A stretch of 64,000 nt of DNA, taken from assembly GCA_018262095.1 (NCBI GenBank), contig JAGTRW010000013.1, positions 1 to 64,000 on the forward strand, in the 5' to 3' direction. The notes beneath the pieces are model-generated. The model saw nothing but the letters and a program-made list of their open reading frames with translations. It ran no database searches and was not told where the DNA came from. This document shows, in pieces, positions 51,341-60,010 of this stretch. Origin of the DNA: Pseudomonadota bacterium. Lineage in GTDB: Bacteria; Pseudomonadota; Gammaproteobacteria; Burkholderiales; Rhodocyclaceae. The translations under genes and the position numbers were made by a program. Numbering within the stretch: the stretch's first letter is position 1; each line of letters opens with the position of its first letter.

Positions 51341-51640
51341 TGTTATTCTCCTCGCATGGTTGCGAGGTGTTTTACGCAATCTTTATACCCGGACGAGAAG
51401 ATCGGGCAAGGAACTGAATCGATTAGTTAGTTTTTCGACTGAACGTTGATGCGTCGGTATTTCGAACCGAATTGGTGCGTCTCGCGGAAAAATAAGCGAA
51501 ATTGGTGCGTTGGCCCTGGCGGTGTCGCCAAGGCCTTTCGCGATGCGCCCTGGGGTGCGGCGAAAACTCCTTGGCGCGCGCTTCGGGAGCGCTGCTACAA
51601 TCCGTGAAAATCAGGGCTGAATCCGGGGAGGAGCGCCGCC
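51341..51640. other. Divergent intergenic region with paired direct repeat
   Basis: 300 bases between the Cache-CheW gene and a diguanylate cyclase gene; no coding frame is supported. An 11-base direct repeat AATTGGTGCGT occurs at 51470-51480 and 51500-51510, start-to-start distance 30 bases. A hairpin GGCC-TGGC (51512-51520) / GCCA-GGCC (51527-51535) follows the second copy. A sigma-70-like -10 for the cyclase lies at 51596-51601. Confidence 0.55.
51571..51601 (+). promoter_or_regulatory. Putative promoter of the membrane diguanylate cyclase gene
   Basis: -35 TTGGCG (51571-51576) and -10 TACAAT (51596-51601), spacer 19 bases, which is longer than ideal. Transcription would start about 33 bases before the ATG. 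The paired AATTGGTGCGT repeat ends 60 bases upstream of the -35. Confidence 0.4.
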
Positions 51641-52726
51641 ATGCCACGTCAGACCACCGCCGTTTCAGCCCGGACAGTCGACAGCGGCGACGCTGCGCAG
51701 GCGCATATTGAGAACAGTCACCGTTTAAGTGCGCGCATCGGGCCTTTCGTCGCCGTGATGTATGCCGGCTTTGCGCTGCTTTTCACCTACCTGGAGGTGT
51801 GGCCGCTGGCGGCGGCTTACTTCGCCTGTCTGCTCTTCGATCTGTTGATCTACCGCGAGACGCGGCGCCATCCTGAGCGCCGCAACCCGCTTTTGCCCTG
51901 GCTCTGGGTCGTGGTCTTCGCGCAGTCGCTGCTCGCGGTCTATGTGCTCGGCGCCGACGCCGGTTTCCAGTATTACCTGCTGGCGACGATTCCTCCCAGT
52001 TTTGCGCAGCTCGACCGGCCCTTGCCGTTCAGATTGCTGCAGGCGGCGCTGATCATCGCCTTCTTTCTGGCGTGCGACAGCTGGTTCGTACGCTACGCGA
52101 TCCCGCTCTACCCGTATCCGGAATATTTCCTCGCCACGCTGCGCCACGTCAATACCGTCGGCTGTTGCGCCATGCTCGCCGGCGGCGCTTACGCTCAGGC
52201 GTTGGTGATCAAGGAATCGGGAGACGTGCTGCGCCGCGTTGCCAGTACCGACGCGCTGACCGGCCTGCTCAACCGGCGCCGTTTTTCCGAGATCGCCGAG
52301 CGCGAGTTCGCGCGCAGTCGGCGTAGCGGTCATCCCTTGACGCTGGCTTTGGGCGACATCGACTTCTTCAAGCGGATCAACGACGGCCACGGTCATGCGG
52401 CCGGCGACCACGTGCTGCAAAGCGTTGCCAATCTGCTGCAGGGCGCGCTGCGCGACTACGATTGCGTCGCCCGCTGGGGCGGCGAAGAGTTCATCGTGCT
52501 GTTGCCCGATACCGATGTCGCGACGGCGAGCGTCGTCGTCGAACGGCTGCGCGAGACGGTTGCGGGCAGTCCTTGGTTGTTCGAAGGCGCGCAGATTCCG
52601 GTTACCATGACGCTCGGAATCGCCCAGTTCGCCGCCGACGAAAACTGGCACACCATCGTCGCGCGTGCCGACGAAGCGCTCTATCGCGGCAAGCGCAGCG
52701 GACGCAACCGGGTCGAGATCGGCTGA
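51641..52726 (+). CDS. Membrane-bound diguanylate cyclase
   Basis: 361 residues. Five to six hydrophobic helices span about 32-190 (IGPFVAVMYAGFALLFTYLE, WLWVVVFAQSLLAVYVL, LLQAALIIAFFLACDSW and others) and form an integral-membrane sensor of no recognised family. The cytoplasmic GGDEF domain has STDALTGLLNRRRF, LGDIDFFKRINDGHGHAAGD, GGEEF at 280-284 and the inhibitory site RDYD at 271-274, so it should synthesise c-di-GMP and be product-inhibited. A strong GGAGGAG precedes the ATG. It diverges from the Cache-CheW/HD-GYP pair and converges on rfaE2. Confidence 0.93.
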   Translation: MPRQTTAVSARTVDSGDAAQAHIENSHRLSARIGPFVAVMYAGFALLFTYLEVWPLAAAYFACLLFDLLIYRETRRHPERRNPLLPWLWVVVFAQSLLAVYVLGADAGFQYYLLATIPPSFAQLDRPLPFRLLQAALIIAFFLACDSWFVRYAIPLYPYPEYFLATLRHVNTVGCCAMLAGGAYAQALVIKESGDVLRRVASTDALTGLLNRRRFSEIAEREFARSRRSGHPLTLALGDIDFFKRINDGHGHAAGDHVLQSVANLLQGALRDYDCVARWGGEEFIVLLPDTDVATASVVVERLRETVAGSPWLFEGAQIPVTMTLGIAQFAADENWHTIVARADEALYRGKRSGRNRVEIG

Positions 52727-52770
52727 GCAGCGGCCGTCAATTGGTCATCAATTCGCCGCCAAGGCGACCG

Positions 52771-53259
52771 TTACAGACGCCTGATCTTGTCGAGCAGCGC
52801 GGTCGTCGATTTCTGGTGGATGAAGGGGATCGACACCGTGGCGCCGCCCCAGTCGGCCACCTCGCGATGGCCGACGATCTTGTCGACCGGCCAGTCGCCG
52901 CCCTTGACGAGTACCTGCGGGCGGCTCTCGAGAATCCGTTCTAGCGGCGTGTCCTCGTCGAACCAGGTGACCAGCGTCACGCACTCGAGCGCGGCGATCA
53001 CCGCCAAGCGGTCGGCCAGGGTATTGACCGGTCGGTCGTCACCCTTGCCCAGTCGTTTGACCGAAGCGTCCGAATTGAGCGCGACCAGCATCGATTGTCC
53101 GAGCGCGCGCGCCTGCCCGAGCAGCGTGACGTGGCCGCGGTGCAGGATGTCGAAGCAGCCGTTGGTAAATACCAGCGGGCGCGGCAACTGCGCGATTCGC
53201 GCGGCAAGATCAGAGGGGGCGACGATTTTTGCTTCAAAGGCGGGGGGCGGAAAATTCAT
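52771..53259 (-). CDS. rfaE2: ADP-heptose synthase, adenylyltransferase part (RfaE2/HldC-type)
   Basis: 162 residues. It adenylates D-glycero-beta-D-manno-heptose 1-phosphate to make ADP-heptose for the lipopolysaccharide inner core. The nucleotidyltransferase signature is FTNGCFDILHRGHVTLL with the HRGH motif; SDASVKRLGKGDDRPVN and VLVKGGDWPVDKIVG complete the family pattern. The kinase half found fused in HldE of enterobacteria is absent here, as usual in betaproteobacteria with split genes. The ATG at 53259 has GGAG nine bases upstream. A longer frame running on across corA in antisense is rejected. Confidence 0.95.
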   Translation of the reverse strand: MNFPPPAFEAKIVAPSDLAARIAQLPRPLVFTNGCFDILHRGHVTLLGQARALGQSMLVALNSDASVKRLGKGDDRPVNTLADRLAVIAALECVTLVTWFDEDTPLERILESRPQVLVKGGDWPVDKIVGHREVADWGGATVSIPFIHQKSTTALLDKIRRL

Positions 53260-53288
53260 GCGCAGTAGCTCCGGGGCGGCGAGCCGGG

Positions 53289-53294
53289 ATTCTA
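53289..53294 (-). promoter_or_regulatory. Putative -10 element of rfaE2
   Basis: TAGAAT on the minus strand, 30 bases upstream of the ATG. No good -35 hexamer is found at the expected distance. Confidence 0.35.
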
Positions 53295-53313
53295 ACATCG
53301 GCAAAACGATCGC

Positions 53314-53342
53314 TGGCCGCGGACGGCGCGCCGACGTATACT
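53314..53342 (+). promoter_or_regulatory. Putative promoter of corA
   Basis: -10 TATACT (53337-53342), five of six matches, with a weak -35 TGGCCG (53314-53319) 17 bases upstream. The start site would be about 25 bases before the ATG. No magnesium-sensing leader is possible in so short a leader. Confidence 0.4.
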
Positions 53343-53373
53343 TTGCCACCGCCAATGACCCGGAAAGACGCCG

Positions 53374-54339
53374 ATGCTGATCAATTGCGCGGCCTACGCC
53401 AACGGCAGGAAACTTGCCGATCTTCCCGTCGCCGACATCAGCGACTACGTCGAGCACAGCGACGCCTTCGTCTGGGTCGCGCTGCGCGATCCGGACCCCG
53501 CCGAACTCGACGAAATGAAGCGCGAGTTCGGCTTGCACGAGCTCGCCGTCGAGGATGCGCGCAAGGGTCACCAGCGGCCCAAGATCGAGGAGTACGGCGA
53601 CTCGCTGTTCTGCGTGCTGCACCTGCTTGAACTCTCCGGCGACGAACTGGCGGTCGGCGAGGTGGCGATCTTCGTCGGCGCCAACTACGTGCTGTCGGTG
53701 CGCAACCATAGCGAACAGACCTTCCACAGCGTTCGCGAACGCTGCGAGCGCGAGCCCGAACTGCTGTCGCACGGCGCCAGTTTCGTTTTCTACGCGCTGA
53801 TGGACGCCGTCGTCGACCGCTATTTTCCGATCGTCGATCTGCTCGAAACCGAGCTCGAAACGATCGAGGAGCAGATCTTCGCGAAAGGCACCGCGCGCGC
53901 CAACATCGAGCGCCTCTACGCCCTGAAGCGCAAGGTGATGGTCGTTCGCCACGCGGTCGTGCCGTTGCTGGAGGCCTCGGCCAAGCTGCACGGCGGCCGC
54001 GTGCCCAAGACCTGCGTCAATTCGCAGGAGTATTTCCGCGACGTCTATGACCACCTGACGCGAATCAACGCCTCGCTCGACGCCGCGCGCGAAACGATAG
54101 GCACGGCGATCCAGGTCAATCTGTCGATGGTGACCATCGAGGAAAGCGAAGTGAACAAGAAGCTCGCGGCGTGGGCCGGGATCTTCGCGGTGGCGACCGC
54201 CTTCGCCGGAATCTGGGGAATGAACTTCAAGGCGATGCCCGAGTTGCAGTGGGAGTACGGCTACCCGGCGGCGATCGGCGTCATTGCGCTGACCTGCTTC
54301 GTGCTCTACCGGCGCTTCAAGCACTTCGGCTGGTTGTAG
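53374..54339 (+). CDS. corA: CorA-family magnesium/divalent metal channel
   Basis: 321 residues, standard CorA length. A cytoplasmic alpha/beta N-terminal domain (LADLPVADISDYVEHSDAFVW, YGDSLFCVLHLLEL) leads to the long stalk helix (about 150-250). Two C-terminal membrane helices carry the GMN selectivity motif in WGMNFKAMPEL, and the chain ends with the basic tail YRRFKHFGWL. It takes up Mg2+ (or Co2+/Ni2+) as a pentamer in the inner membrane. The MPEL after GMN is the usual loop signature. Start ATG with GGAAAG upstream. It diverges from rfaE2 and is followed by a possible terminator hairpin. Confidence 0.96.
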   Translation: MLINCAAYANGRKLADLPVADISDYVEHSDAFVWVALRDPDPAELDEMKREFGLHELAVEDARKGHQRPKIEEYGDSLFCVLHLLELSGDELAVGEVAIFVGANYVLSVRNHSEQTFHSVRERCEREPELLSHGASFVFYALMDAVVDRYFPIVDLLETELETIEEQIFAKGTARANIERLYALKRKVMVVRHAVVPLLEASAKLHGGRVPKTCVNSQEYFRDVYDHLTRINASLDAARETIGTAIQVNLSMVTIEESEVNKKLAAWAGIFAVATAFAGIWGMNFKAMPELQWEYGYPAAIGVIALTCFVLYRRFKHFGWL

Positions 54340-54395
54340 CCGCCAGGTCGAATTCTGCTGCCGCCGGCGGCGATTCTCTGTTCTAATTCGCTCTG

Positions 54396-54415
54396 ACCCT
54401 GACAGCAGTCAGGGT
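54396..54415. terminator. Perfect 8-bp hairpin downstream of corA
   Basis: ACCCTGAC (54396-54403), loop AGCA, GTCAGGGT (54408-54415), 57 bases after the corA stop and 41 bases before the K+ channel start. It is followed by ATTTCG, a poor T-run, so termination may be weak; an operator for the channel gene is the alternative. Confidence 0.4.
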
Positions 54416-54456
54416 ATTTCGAACTGAACCGCCGGCCGCCGCGGTGAAAGGTGACA

Positions 54457-55158
54457 ATGCAAGACAGGTCGTTGACAGGGCAGCTGCATCATCTATTGCG
54501 CACGGCTTTTGCGCGCTGGCTCGAGCATCGCTACCGTGTTCTTTTCTGTACGCTGTTGCTGACGCTGATCGGTTTTCCGCTGCTCGCGACGCTCGGCTTC
54601 GATCAGACGCCGATGACCGTGCTGCTGGCCGTGAGCCTGGGCGCTGCGCTGGTCGGCATGCGCAGCCGTCATCTGTCGCACCTGTTGCTGATCGTGTTGC
54701 TCGCCATGCTGACGGTTCGCGTCCTTGCCGGGTCGGTCAATTGGCACAGCGTGATTGCGATCAGTACGGTCGCGCTGGTCGTCCTGGGCTTTGTCGCCGG
54801 AATCGATGCGGTGCGCGTGGCGATGAGTTCGACGCGGGTCAGCGCTGAGCTGTTGTTCGCCGCACTGAGCGTCTATCTGCTGGTCGGCATCCTGTTCGCC
54901 ATGCTGCACTGTTCGGTCGCTGCGCTCTGGCACGACGCCTATTTCCTGCCCGAGGGCGGTCGTCTGTTGCTGCCCGCGGGAATCTATTTCAGCTTCATCA
55001 CGCAAACGACGGTCGGCTACGGCGACGTCGTGCCCAAGAGCGATCTGGCGCGCGGCCTGGCGATGGTTCAGGCGATCGCCGGGCAGCTCTATCTGGCGGT
55101 GATGGTCGCGCGGCTGGTCGGTCTCTACATGTCGGGCCAAAAGGAAGGGAACCCATGA
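54457..55158 (+). CDS. Six-helix potassium channel-like protein
   Basis: 233 residues, inner membrane. Four or five hydrophobic helices are followed by a pore loop with the K+ selectivity filter TVGYGD (in [18 protein letters not shown]) and a last helix ([21 protein letters not shown]). There is no cytoplasmic RCK/TrkA-N regulatory domain and no arginine-rich voltage-sensor helix. It would conduct K+. The ATG at 54457 has AAAGG five bases upstream; a GTG two codons before overlaps that site. The gene overlaps dctA by four bases (ATGA), so channel and dicarboxylate symporter are co-translated. Confidence 0.9.
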   Translation: MQDRSLTGQLHHLLRTAFARWLEHRYRVLFCTLLLTLIGFPLLATLGFDQTPMTVLLAVSLGAALVGMRSRHLSHLLLIVLLAMLTVRVLAGSVNWHSVIAISTVALVVLGFVAGIDAVRVAMSSTRVSAELLFAALSVYLLVGILFAMLHCSVAALWHDAYFLPEGGRLLLPAGIYFSFITQTTVGYGDVVPKSDLARGLAMVQAIAGQLYLAVMVARLVGLYMSGQKEGNP

Positions 55159-56453
55159 AACGGCTGGCAAGTTATCTCTATTTCTGGGTGCTGCTGGCGA
55201 TCATCGCCGGCGGCACCCTGGGCTACTTCGAACCGAAGACCGCGGTGCTGCTCAAGCCGCTCGGCGACGGCTTCATCGCGCTGGTCAAGATGCTGATCAG
55301 CCCGGTGATCTTCTGTACCGTCGTGCTCGGCATTTCGGGCGCCGGCGACATGAAGAAGGTCGGTCGCGTCGGCGGCAAGGCGCTGATTTACTTCGAGCTG
55401 GTGTCGACGCTGGCGCTGGTCATCGCCATGCTGGTGATGCATCTGCTCAAGCCGGGCAAGGGCTTCAACGTCGACCCGGCGACGCTCGACGCCAAGGCCG
55501 TTGCCAGCTATGCGCAATCGGCGTCAAGCCAGAGCGCGCTCGACTTCGTCATGAACATCATCCCGAAGACCTTCACCGACGCCTTTACCGGCTCGGGCGA
55601 CCTGTTGCAGGTGCTGCTCGTCGCCATCCTCTTCGGCTACGCGCTGATGGCGCTCGGGGCTGCCGGACAGACCGTCCATCGCTTCATCGAAGAGAGTTCG
55701 CGGATTTTTTTCGCGATGATGAATACCATCATGAAGCTCGCGCCGATCGGCGCCGGCGGCGCCATGGCCTTTACCGTCGGCAAGTACGGCATCGCCGCGC
55801 TTACCCCGCTCGCTGACCTGATGATGAGTTTCTACCTCACTTGCCTGCTGTTCGTCTTCGTCGTTCTCGGCCTGATCGCCGCGTTTTCGGGATTCAACAT
55901 CGTTCGTTTCCTGCTCTACATCAAGGAGGAACTGCTCACCGTGCTCGGCACCTCGTCGTCGGAATCGGGGCTGATTCCGCTGATGGACAAGCTCGAACGG
56001 CTCGGTTGTGCGAAATCGGTGGTCGGTCTGGTCGTTCCCTCAGGTTACTCGTTCAACCTCGACGGCACCAACATCTACCTGACGATGGCCGCGCTGTTCG
56101 TCGCCCAGGCGCTCAACATCGACCTGTCGTGGGGCCAGGAGCTGACGCTGCTCGGCGTCGCGATGCTGACGTCCAAGGGCGCGGCGGGAGTCACCGGCTC
56201 GGGTTTCATCACGCTGGCGGCGACGCTGGCGGTCGTTCCGTCGATTCCGGTCGCCGGACTCGCGCTGATCCTGGGAATCGACCGCTTCATGTCGGAAGCG
56301 CGCTCGCTGACCAATTTCGTCGGCAACGGCGTCGCGACCATCGTCGTCGCCGGTTGGGAAAATGAACTCGACCGCCAGCGTCTCAAGGATGAGTTGGGCG
56401 CTTCGCCGTCAGCGGCCAAGGCGGTGGCTGCCCCAAGCGAAGCCCAGGCCTGA
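55155..56453 (+). CDS. dctA: Dicarboxylate/amino acid:cation symporter, DctA-like
   Basis: 432 residues, the usual DctA length. The DAACS family takes up C4-dicarboxylates (succinate, fumarate, malate) or glutamate with H+ or Na+. Seen motifs: [21 protein letters not shown] (serine-rich re-entrant loop HP1), [15 protein letters not shown] (substrate/cation site), [15 protein letters not shown] (HP2) and [20 protein letters not shown]. Eight helices are expected. The start overlaps the K+ channel stop as ATGA with AAGGAAGGG upstream. It converges on polA with seven bases between stops. No DctB/DctD two-component pair is next to it. Confidence 0.95.
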   Translation: MKRLASYLYFWVLLAIIAGGTLGYFEPKTAVLLKPLGDGFIALVKMLISPVIFCTVVLGISGAGDMKKVGRVGGKALIYFELVSTLALVIAMLVMHLLKPGKGFNVDPATLDAKAVASYAQSASSQSALDFVMNIIPKTFTDAFTGSGDLLQVLLVAILFGYALMALGAAGQTVHRFIEESSRIFFAMMNTIMKLAPIGAGGAMAFTVGKYGIAALTPLADLMMSFYLTCLLFVFVVLGLIAAFSGFNIVRFLLYIKEELLTVLGTSSSESGLIPLMDKLERLGCAKSVVGLVVPSGYSFNLDGTNIYLTMAALFVAQALNIDLSWGQELTLLGVAMLTSKGAAGVTGSGFITLAATLAVVPSIPVAGLALILGIDRFMSEARSLTNFVGNGVATIVVAGWENELDRQRLKDELGASPSAAKAVAAPSEAQA

Positions 56454-56460
56454 TCAGGGC

Positions 56461-59229
56461 TCAGTGCGCTTCGTCCCAGTTGGCGCCGACGCCGACTTCG
56501 ACGGCGAGTGGCACGCGCAACTTGGCGACCTGCGTCATGTGCGGCGGCAGCTCGATGCGTACCCTTTGCAGCTCGTCGTCGGGAACTTCGAGCACCAGTT
56601 CGTCGTGCACCTGCATCACCTGGCGGGTCTTGAGTCCCGCGCCGTCGATCCAGCGCTGCACGGCGATCATCGCCAGCTTGATGAGGTCGGCGGCGGTGCC
56701 CTGCATCGGCGCGTTGATCGCCGCGCGTTCGGCGCCCTGGCGGCGGCCGGCCTGGGCGGCGTGGATTTCGGGCAGCCACAGGCGGCGGCCGAAGACCGTT
56801 TCGACGCAGCCGTTGATTTTTGCCTGCTTGCGCGTCTCTTCCATGTAGCGCGCGACGCCCGGATAGCGCGCGAAGTAGCGCTCGATATACGATTGCGCGG
56901 CGCCGCGCTCGATGTCGAGCGCGCGCGAGAGGCCAAAGGCGCTCATGCCGTAGATCAGCCCGAAGTTGATCGTCTTGGCGACGCGCCGCTGGTCGGCGCC
57001 GACCTCGATCGGCGTGACGCCGAAGATCTCTGCCGCCGTCGCGCGGTGCACGTCCTCGCCTTGCGCGAAGGCATCCATCAGCCGCTCGTCCTGCGACAGG
57101 TGCGCCATGATGCGCAGCTCGATCTGCGAGTAGTCGGCCGAAACGATGTGGCCGCCCGGCGGCGCGATGAACGCGGCGCGGATGCGCCGGCCCTCGGCGC
57201 TGCGCACCGGGATGTTCTGCAGGTTGGGGTCGCTCGACGACAGCCGGCCGGTGACCGCTACCGCCTGCATGTAGCTGGTATGCACGCGGCCGGTCGCCGA
57301 ATTGACCATCTTCGGCAGCTTGTCGGTGTAGGTGCTCTTGAGCTTGGCGAGCGATCGCGATTCGAGCAGGATCTTGGGCAGCGGGTAGTCGAGCGCGAGT
57401 TCGGAGAGCACCTCCTCGTCGGTCGACGGCGTTCCCGACGGCGTCTTCTTCTTGACCGGCAGGCCGAGCTTGACGAACAGGATTTCGGCGAGCTGCTTGG
57501 GCGAATTGACGTTGAACGGCTGGCCGGCGGCCTCGTACGCGTCGTTTTCAAGCTCGAGCAGCCGCTTGCCGAGTTCGCCGCTCTGCTGCGCGAGCAGCGC
57601 GCTGTCGATGGCGACGCCGGTGCGCTCGATACGAAAAAGGATGTCGCGCGCGGGGATCTCGATTTCGCCGTAGATGTAGGCGAGGCCCGGGTCGGCGGCG
57701 ATCTGCGGATAGAGTCTTTGGTGCAGGCGCAGGCACAGGTCCGAATCCTCGGCGCCGTATTCGGCGGCCTCTGCGACGGCGACCTGGTTGAAGCCGATCT
57801 GCTTGGCGCCCTTGCCGCACAGTTGCTCGTAGGGAATCGTCGCGAGTCCCAGGTGGCGCAGCGCGAGCGATCCCAAGTCGTGACCGCGAACGCCTTCCTT
57901 GCCCGCTTCGAGCACGTAGGACTGGAGCAGCGTGTCGTGCGCGACGCCTTTGATCGCGATGCCGTGGTTGGCGAAGACGTGCTGGTCGTACTTGAGGTTC
58001 TGGCCGATCTTGGCGTGCTGCGCCGATTCGAGCCAGGGTTTTAAGCGCGCCAGCGTGTCGTTGAAGTCCAGTTGCGCGGGAGCGCCGGGGTAGTCGTGGG
58101 CGAGCGGCAGGTAGGCGGCCTCCCCTGGCGCGACGGCGAACGAGATGCCGACCAGGCGCGCGGCGAAGGGGTCGAGGCTGGTCGTCTCGGTGTCGATCGC
58201 GGTGAGCTCTGCGCGCTCGATTTTTTCGAGCCATGCGGCGAAGCTCGCTTCGTCGAGTATCGTCGCGTAACTGGCGCGATGCGCGCCGTCGTTGCCGAGG
58301 AGGTCGGGGGGCGGTGCGGCAGCCGGCGAAGCTTGCAGCGCGAACGCTGCGGCGGCGGGCGCGGCGGGCGTCACCGCTTGGCTCACTTCCTTGAGCCACG
58401 AGCGCATCTCGTAGCGCGTGAAGAGTTCGGCGAGCGCCGCGCGGTCGATCTCGCGCGGCGCAAGCTCGGTGAGCGCGAGCGGCAGGTCGACGTCGCAGCG
58501 AACGGTCACCAGCTTGCGCGCGAGCGGCAGGAAGTCGAGCGCGGCGCGCAGGTTCTCGCCGACCGCTCCGCCGATCTGCCCCGCTGCGGCGATCACGCCG
58601 TCGAGCGAGCCGTACTGCGTGAGCCACTTGACCGCCGTCTTGGGGCCGACCTTGTCGACGCCCGGAACGTTGTCGACCTTGTCGCCGACCAGCGTCAGGT
58701 AGTCGACGATGCGCTCGGGGGCAACGCCGAACTTGGCGAGAACGCCGGCTTCGTCGAGCGTCTCGTTGCTCATCGTGTTGACCAGCGTGATGTGCGCATC
58801 GACGAGCTGCGCGAGGTCTTTGTCGCCGGTCGAGATCACCACCTTGATTCCCTGTGCGGCGGCCTGGCGCGCCAGCGTGCCGATCACGTCGTCGGCCTCG
58901 ACGCCATCGACCATCAGGATTGGCCAGCCGCAGGCGGCGACGCCCTGGTGGATCGGCTCGATCTGCAGCCGCAGATCGTCGGGCATCGGCGGCCGGTTGG
59001 CCTTGTAGTCGGCGTACCAGTCGTCGCGGAAAGTCTTGCCCTTGGCGTCGAAGACGCAGGCCTTGAGGACGACGTTGGTCGCCTTGTGGTCGCTATCGAG
59101 CCGGCGTAGCATGTTGAGCACACCGTAGATGGCGCCGGTCGGTTCGCCCAGCGTGTTGCGCAGGTCCGGCATGGCGTGAAACGCGCGGTAGAGATACGAC
59201 GATCCGTCGACCAGCAGCAGTGTAGGCAT
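56461..59229 (-). CDS. polA: DNA polymerase I
   Basis: 922 residues with all three activities. N-terminal 5'-3' exonuclease (LLVDGSSYLYRAFHAMPDLRN, ISTGDKDLAQLV, GDKVDNVPGV). The 3'-5' proofreading domain has its catalytic acids: AIDTETTSLD (DxE), NLKYDQHVF and EYGAEDSD. Polymerase motifs A (VSADYSQIELRIMAHLS), B (RRVAKTINFGLIYGMSAFGL) and C (QVHDELVLEV) are intact. It works in Okazaki-fragment maturation and repair. The ATG is 15 bases from the divergent LOG gene start, so its promoter must lie inside that gene. The DUF2782 gene nearby is a common polA neighbour in betaproteobacteria. Confidence 0.98.
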   Translation of the reverse strand: MPTLLLVDGSSYLYRAFHAMPDLRNTLGEPTGAIYGVLNMLRRLDSDHKATNVVLKACVFDAKGKTFRDDWYADYKANRPPMPDDLRLQIEPIHQGVAACGWPILMVDGVEADDVIGTLARQAAAQGIKVVISTGDKDLAQLVDAHITLVNTMSNETLDEAGVLAKFGVAPERIVDYLTLVGDKVDNVPGVDKVGPKTAVKWLTQYGSLDGVIAAAGQIGGAVGENLRAALDFLPLARKLVTVRCDVDLPLALTELAPREIDRAALAELFTRYEMRSWLKEVSQAVTPAAPAAAAFALQASPAAAPPPDLLGNDGAHRASYATILDEASFAAWLEKIERAELTAIDTETTSLDPFAARLVGISFAVAPGEAAYLPLAHDYPGAPAQLDFNDTLARLKPWLESAQHAKIGQNLKYDQHVFANHGIAIKGVAHDTLLQSYVLEAGKEGVRGHDLGSLALRHLGLATIPYEQLCGKGAKQIGFNQVAVAEAAEYGAEDSDLCLRLHQRLYPQIAADPGLAYIYGEIEIPARDILFRIERTGVAIDSALLAQQSGELGKRLLELENDAYEAAGQPFNVNSPKQLAEILFVKLGLPVKKKTPSGTPSTDEEVLSELALDYPLPKILLESRSLAKLKSTYTDKLPKMVNSATGRVHTSYMQAVAVTGRLSSSDPNLQNIPVRSAEGRRIRAAFIAPPGGHIVSADYSQIELRIMAHLSQDERLMDAFAQGEDVHRATAAEIFGVTPIEVGADQRRVAKTINFGLIYGMSAFGLSRALDIERGAAQSYIERYFARYPGVARYMEETRKQAKINGCVETVFGRRLWLPEIHAAQAGRRQGAERAAINAPMQGTAADLIKLAMIAVQRWIDGAGLKTRQVMQVHDELVLEVPDDELQRVRIELPPHMTQVAKLRVPLAVEVGVGANWDEAH

Positions 59230-59244
59230 ATTTGGGTCAATGCA

Positions 59245-59970
59245 ATGAGCGAAAAAGAAAAGGTGCCGCGTTGCGCCGAAGCCGACGAAGCGAAGTCCGA
59301 CTCGTCACGCGAGGCTTGGCGGGTTTTCGGCATTATGTCAGAGTTCGTCGAGGCGACCGAGCGCCTGTCGGCGATCAGGCCGGCGGTTTCGATCTTCGGC
59401 AGCGCGCGAACGGCGCCCGATTCCCCTTACTACCAGCTCACCGAGACCATCGCGCGGCGACTCTCGGACGCCGGCTTCTCGGTGATCTCCGGTGGCGGGC
59501 CGGGGATCATGGAGGCCGCCAATCGCGGCGCGTTCTACGGCAAGTCGCCGAGCATCGGCCTCAATATCCAGCTGCCGCACGAGCAGACGACCAACGAGTA
59601 CCAGGACATTTCACAGAGCTTCCGTCACTTTTTTGCGCGCAAGTACATGTTCGTTCGTTTCGCCAACGCCTACGTCGTGATGCCTGGCGGCTTCGGCACG
59701 CTCGACGAATTGCTCGAAGCGCTGACGCTGATCCAGACCGGCAAGAGCCGCCGGATTCCGATCATTCTGGTGCACGCGCCGTTCTGGCGTGGCCTGATCG
59801 ACTGGTTCCGCAGCACGCTGGTCAGCGAAGGGGTGATTTCGCCCGAGGATGTCGATTTGATCCAGCTGATCGACAAGCCGGAAGACGTTGTCGAGGCCAT
59901 TTTCAAGCATTACGAGAGCCGCGGTTTTGCGCCGCTTCCTGCCGAACACGAGATGTTGCTCAATCTGTAA
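59245..59970 (+). CDS. LOG-family nucleotide hydrolase (TIGR00730-like)
   Basis: 241 residues. Rossmann-type fold of the LOG/lysine-decarboxylase-like family, with the two defining motifs GGGPGIMEAANRGAFYG and PGGFGTLDELLEALTLIQTG. Family members cleave nucleoside 5'-monophosphates to base and ribose 5-phosphate (the cytokinin-activating reaction in plants) and related nucleotides in bacteria; they are not lysine decarboxylases. The N-terminal 35 residues are charged and variable. The start at 59245 follows a weak site, but upstream codons run into polA in antisense. It diverges from polA with only 15 bases between start codons. Confidence 0.93.
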   Translation: MSEKEKVPRCAEADEAKSDSSREAWRVFGIMSEFVEATERLSAIRPAVSIFGSARTAPDSPYYQLTETIARRLSDAGFSVISGGGPGIMEAANRGAFYGKSPSIGLNIQLPHEQTTNEYQDISQSFRHFFARKYMFVRFANAYVVMPGGFGTLDELLEALTLIQTGKSRRIPIILVHAPFWRGLIDWFRSTLVSEGVISPEDVDLIQLIDKPEDVVEAIFKHYESRGFAPLPAEHEMLLNL

Positions 59971-59976
59971 TACAAT
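59971..59976 (+). promoter_or_regulatory. Putative -10 element of the DUF2782 gene
   Basis: TACAAT immediately after the LOG stop codon and 34 bases before the DUF2782 ATG. No convincing -35 is found, so co-transcription with the LOG gene remains possible. Confidence 0.3.
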
Positions 59977-60010
59977 CAAGGCCTATTGACCGCTACCCGG
60001 AATTCTTTTC

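Noticed and set aside
51512-51535. GC-rich hairpin considered as a terminator
   Set aside because: Followed only by TTTCG and located between divergent promoters, where a terminator is not expected.
53260-54324. Minus-strand extension of rfaE2 into corA
   Set aside because: Antisense to a clear CorA; the RfaE2 family starts at the ATG at 53259, which has its own ribosome site and a -10 upstream.
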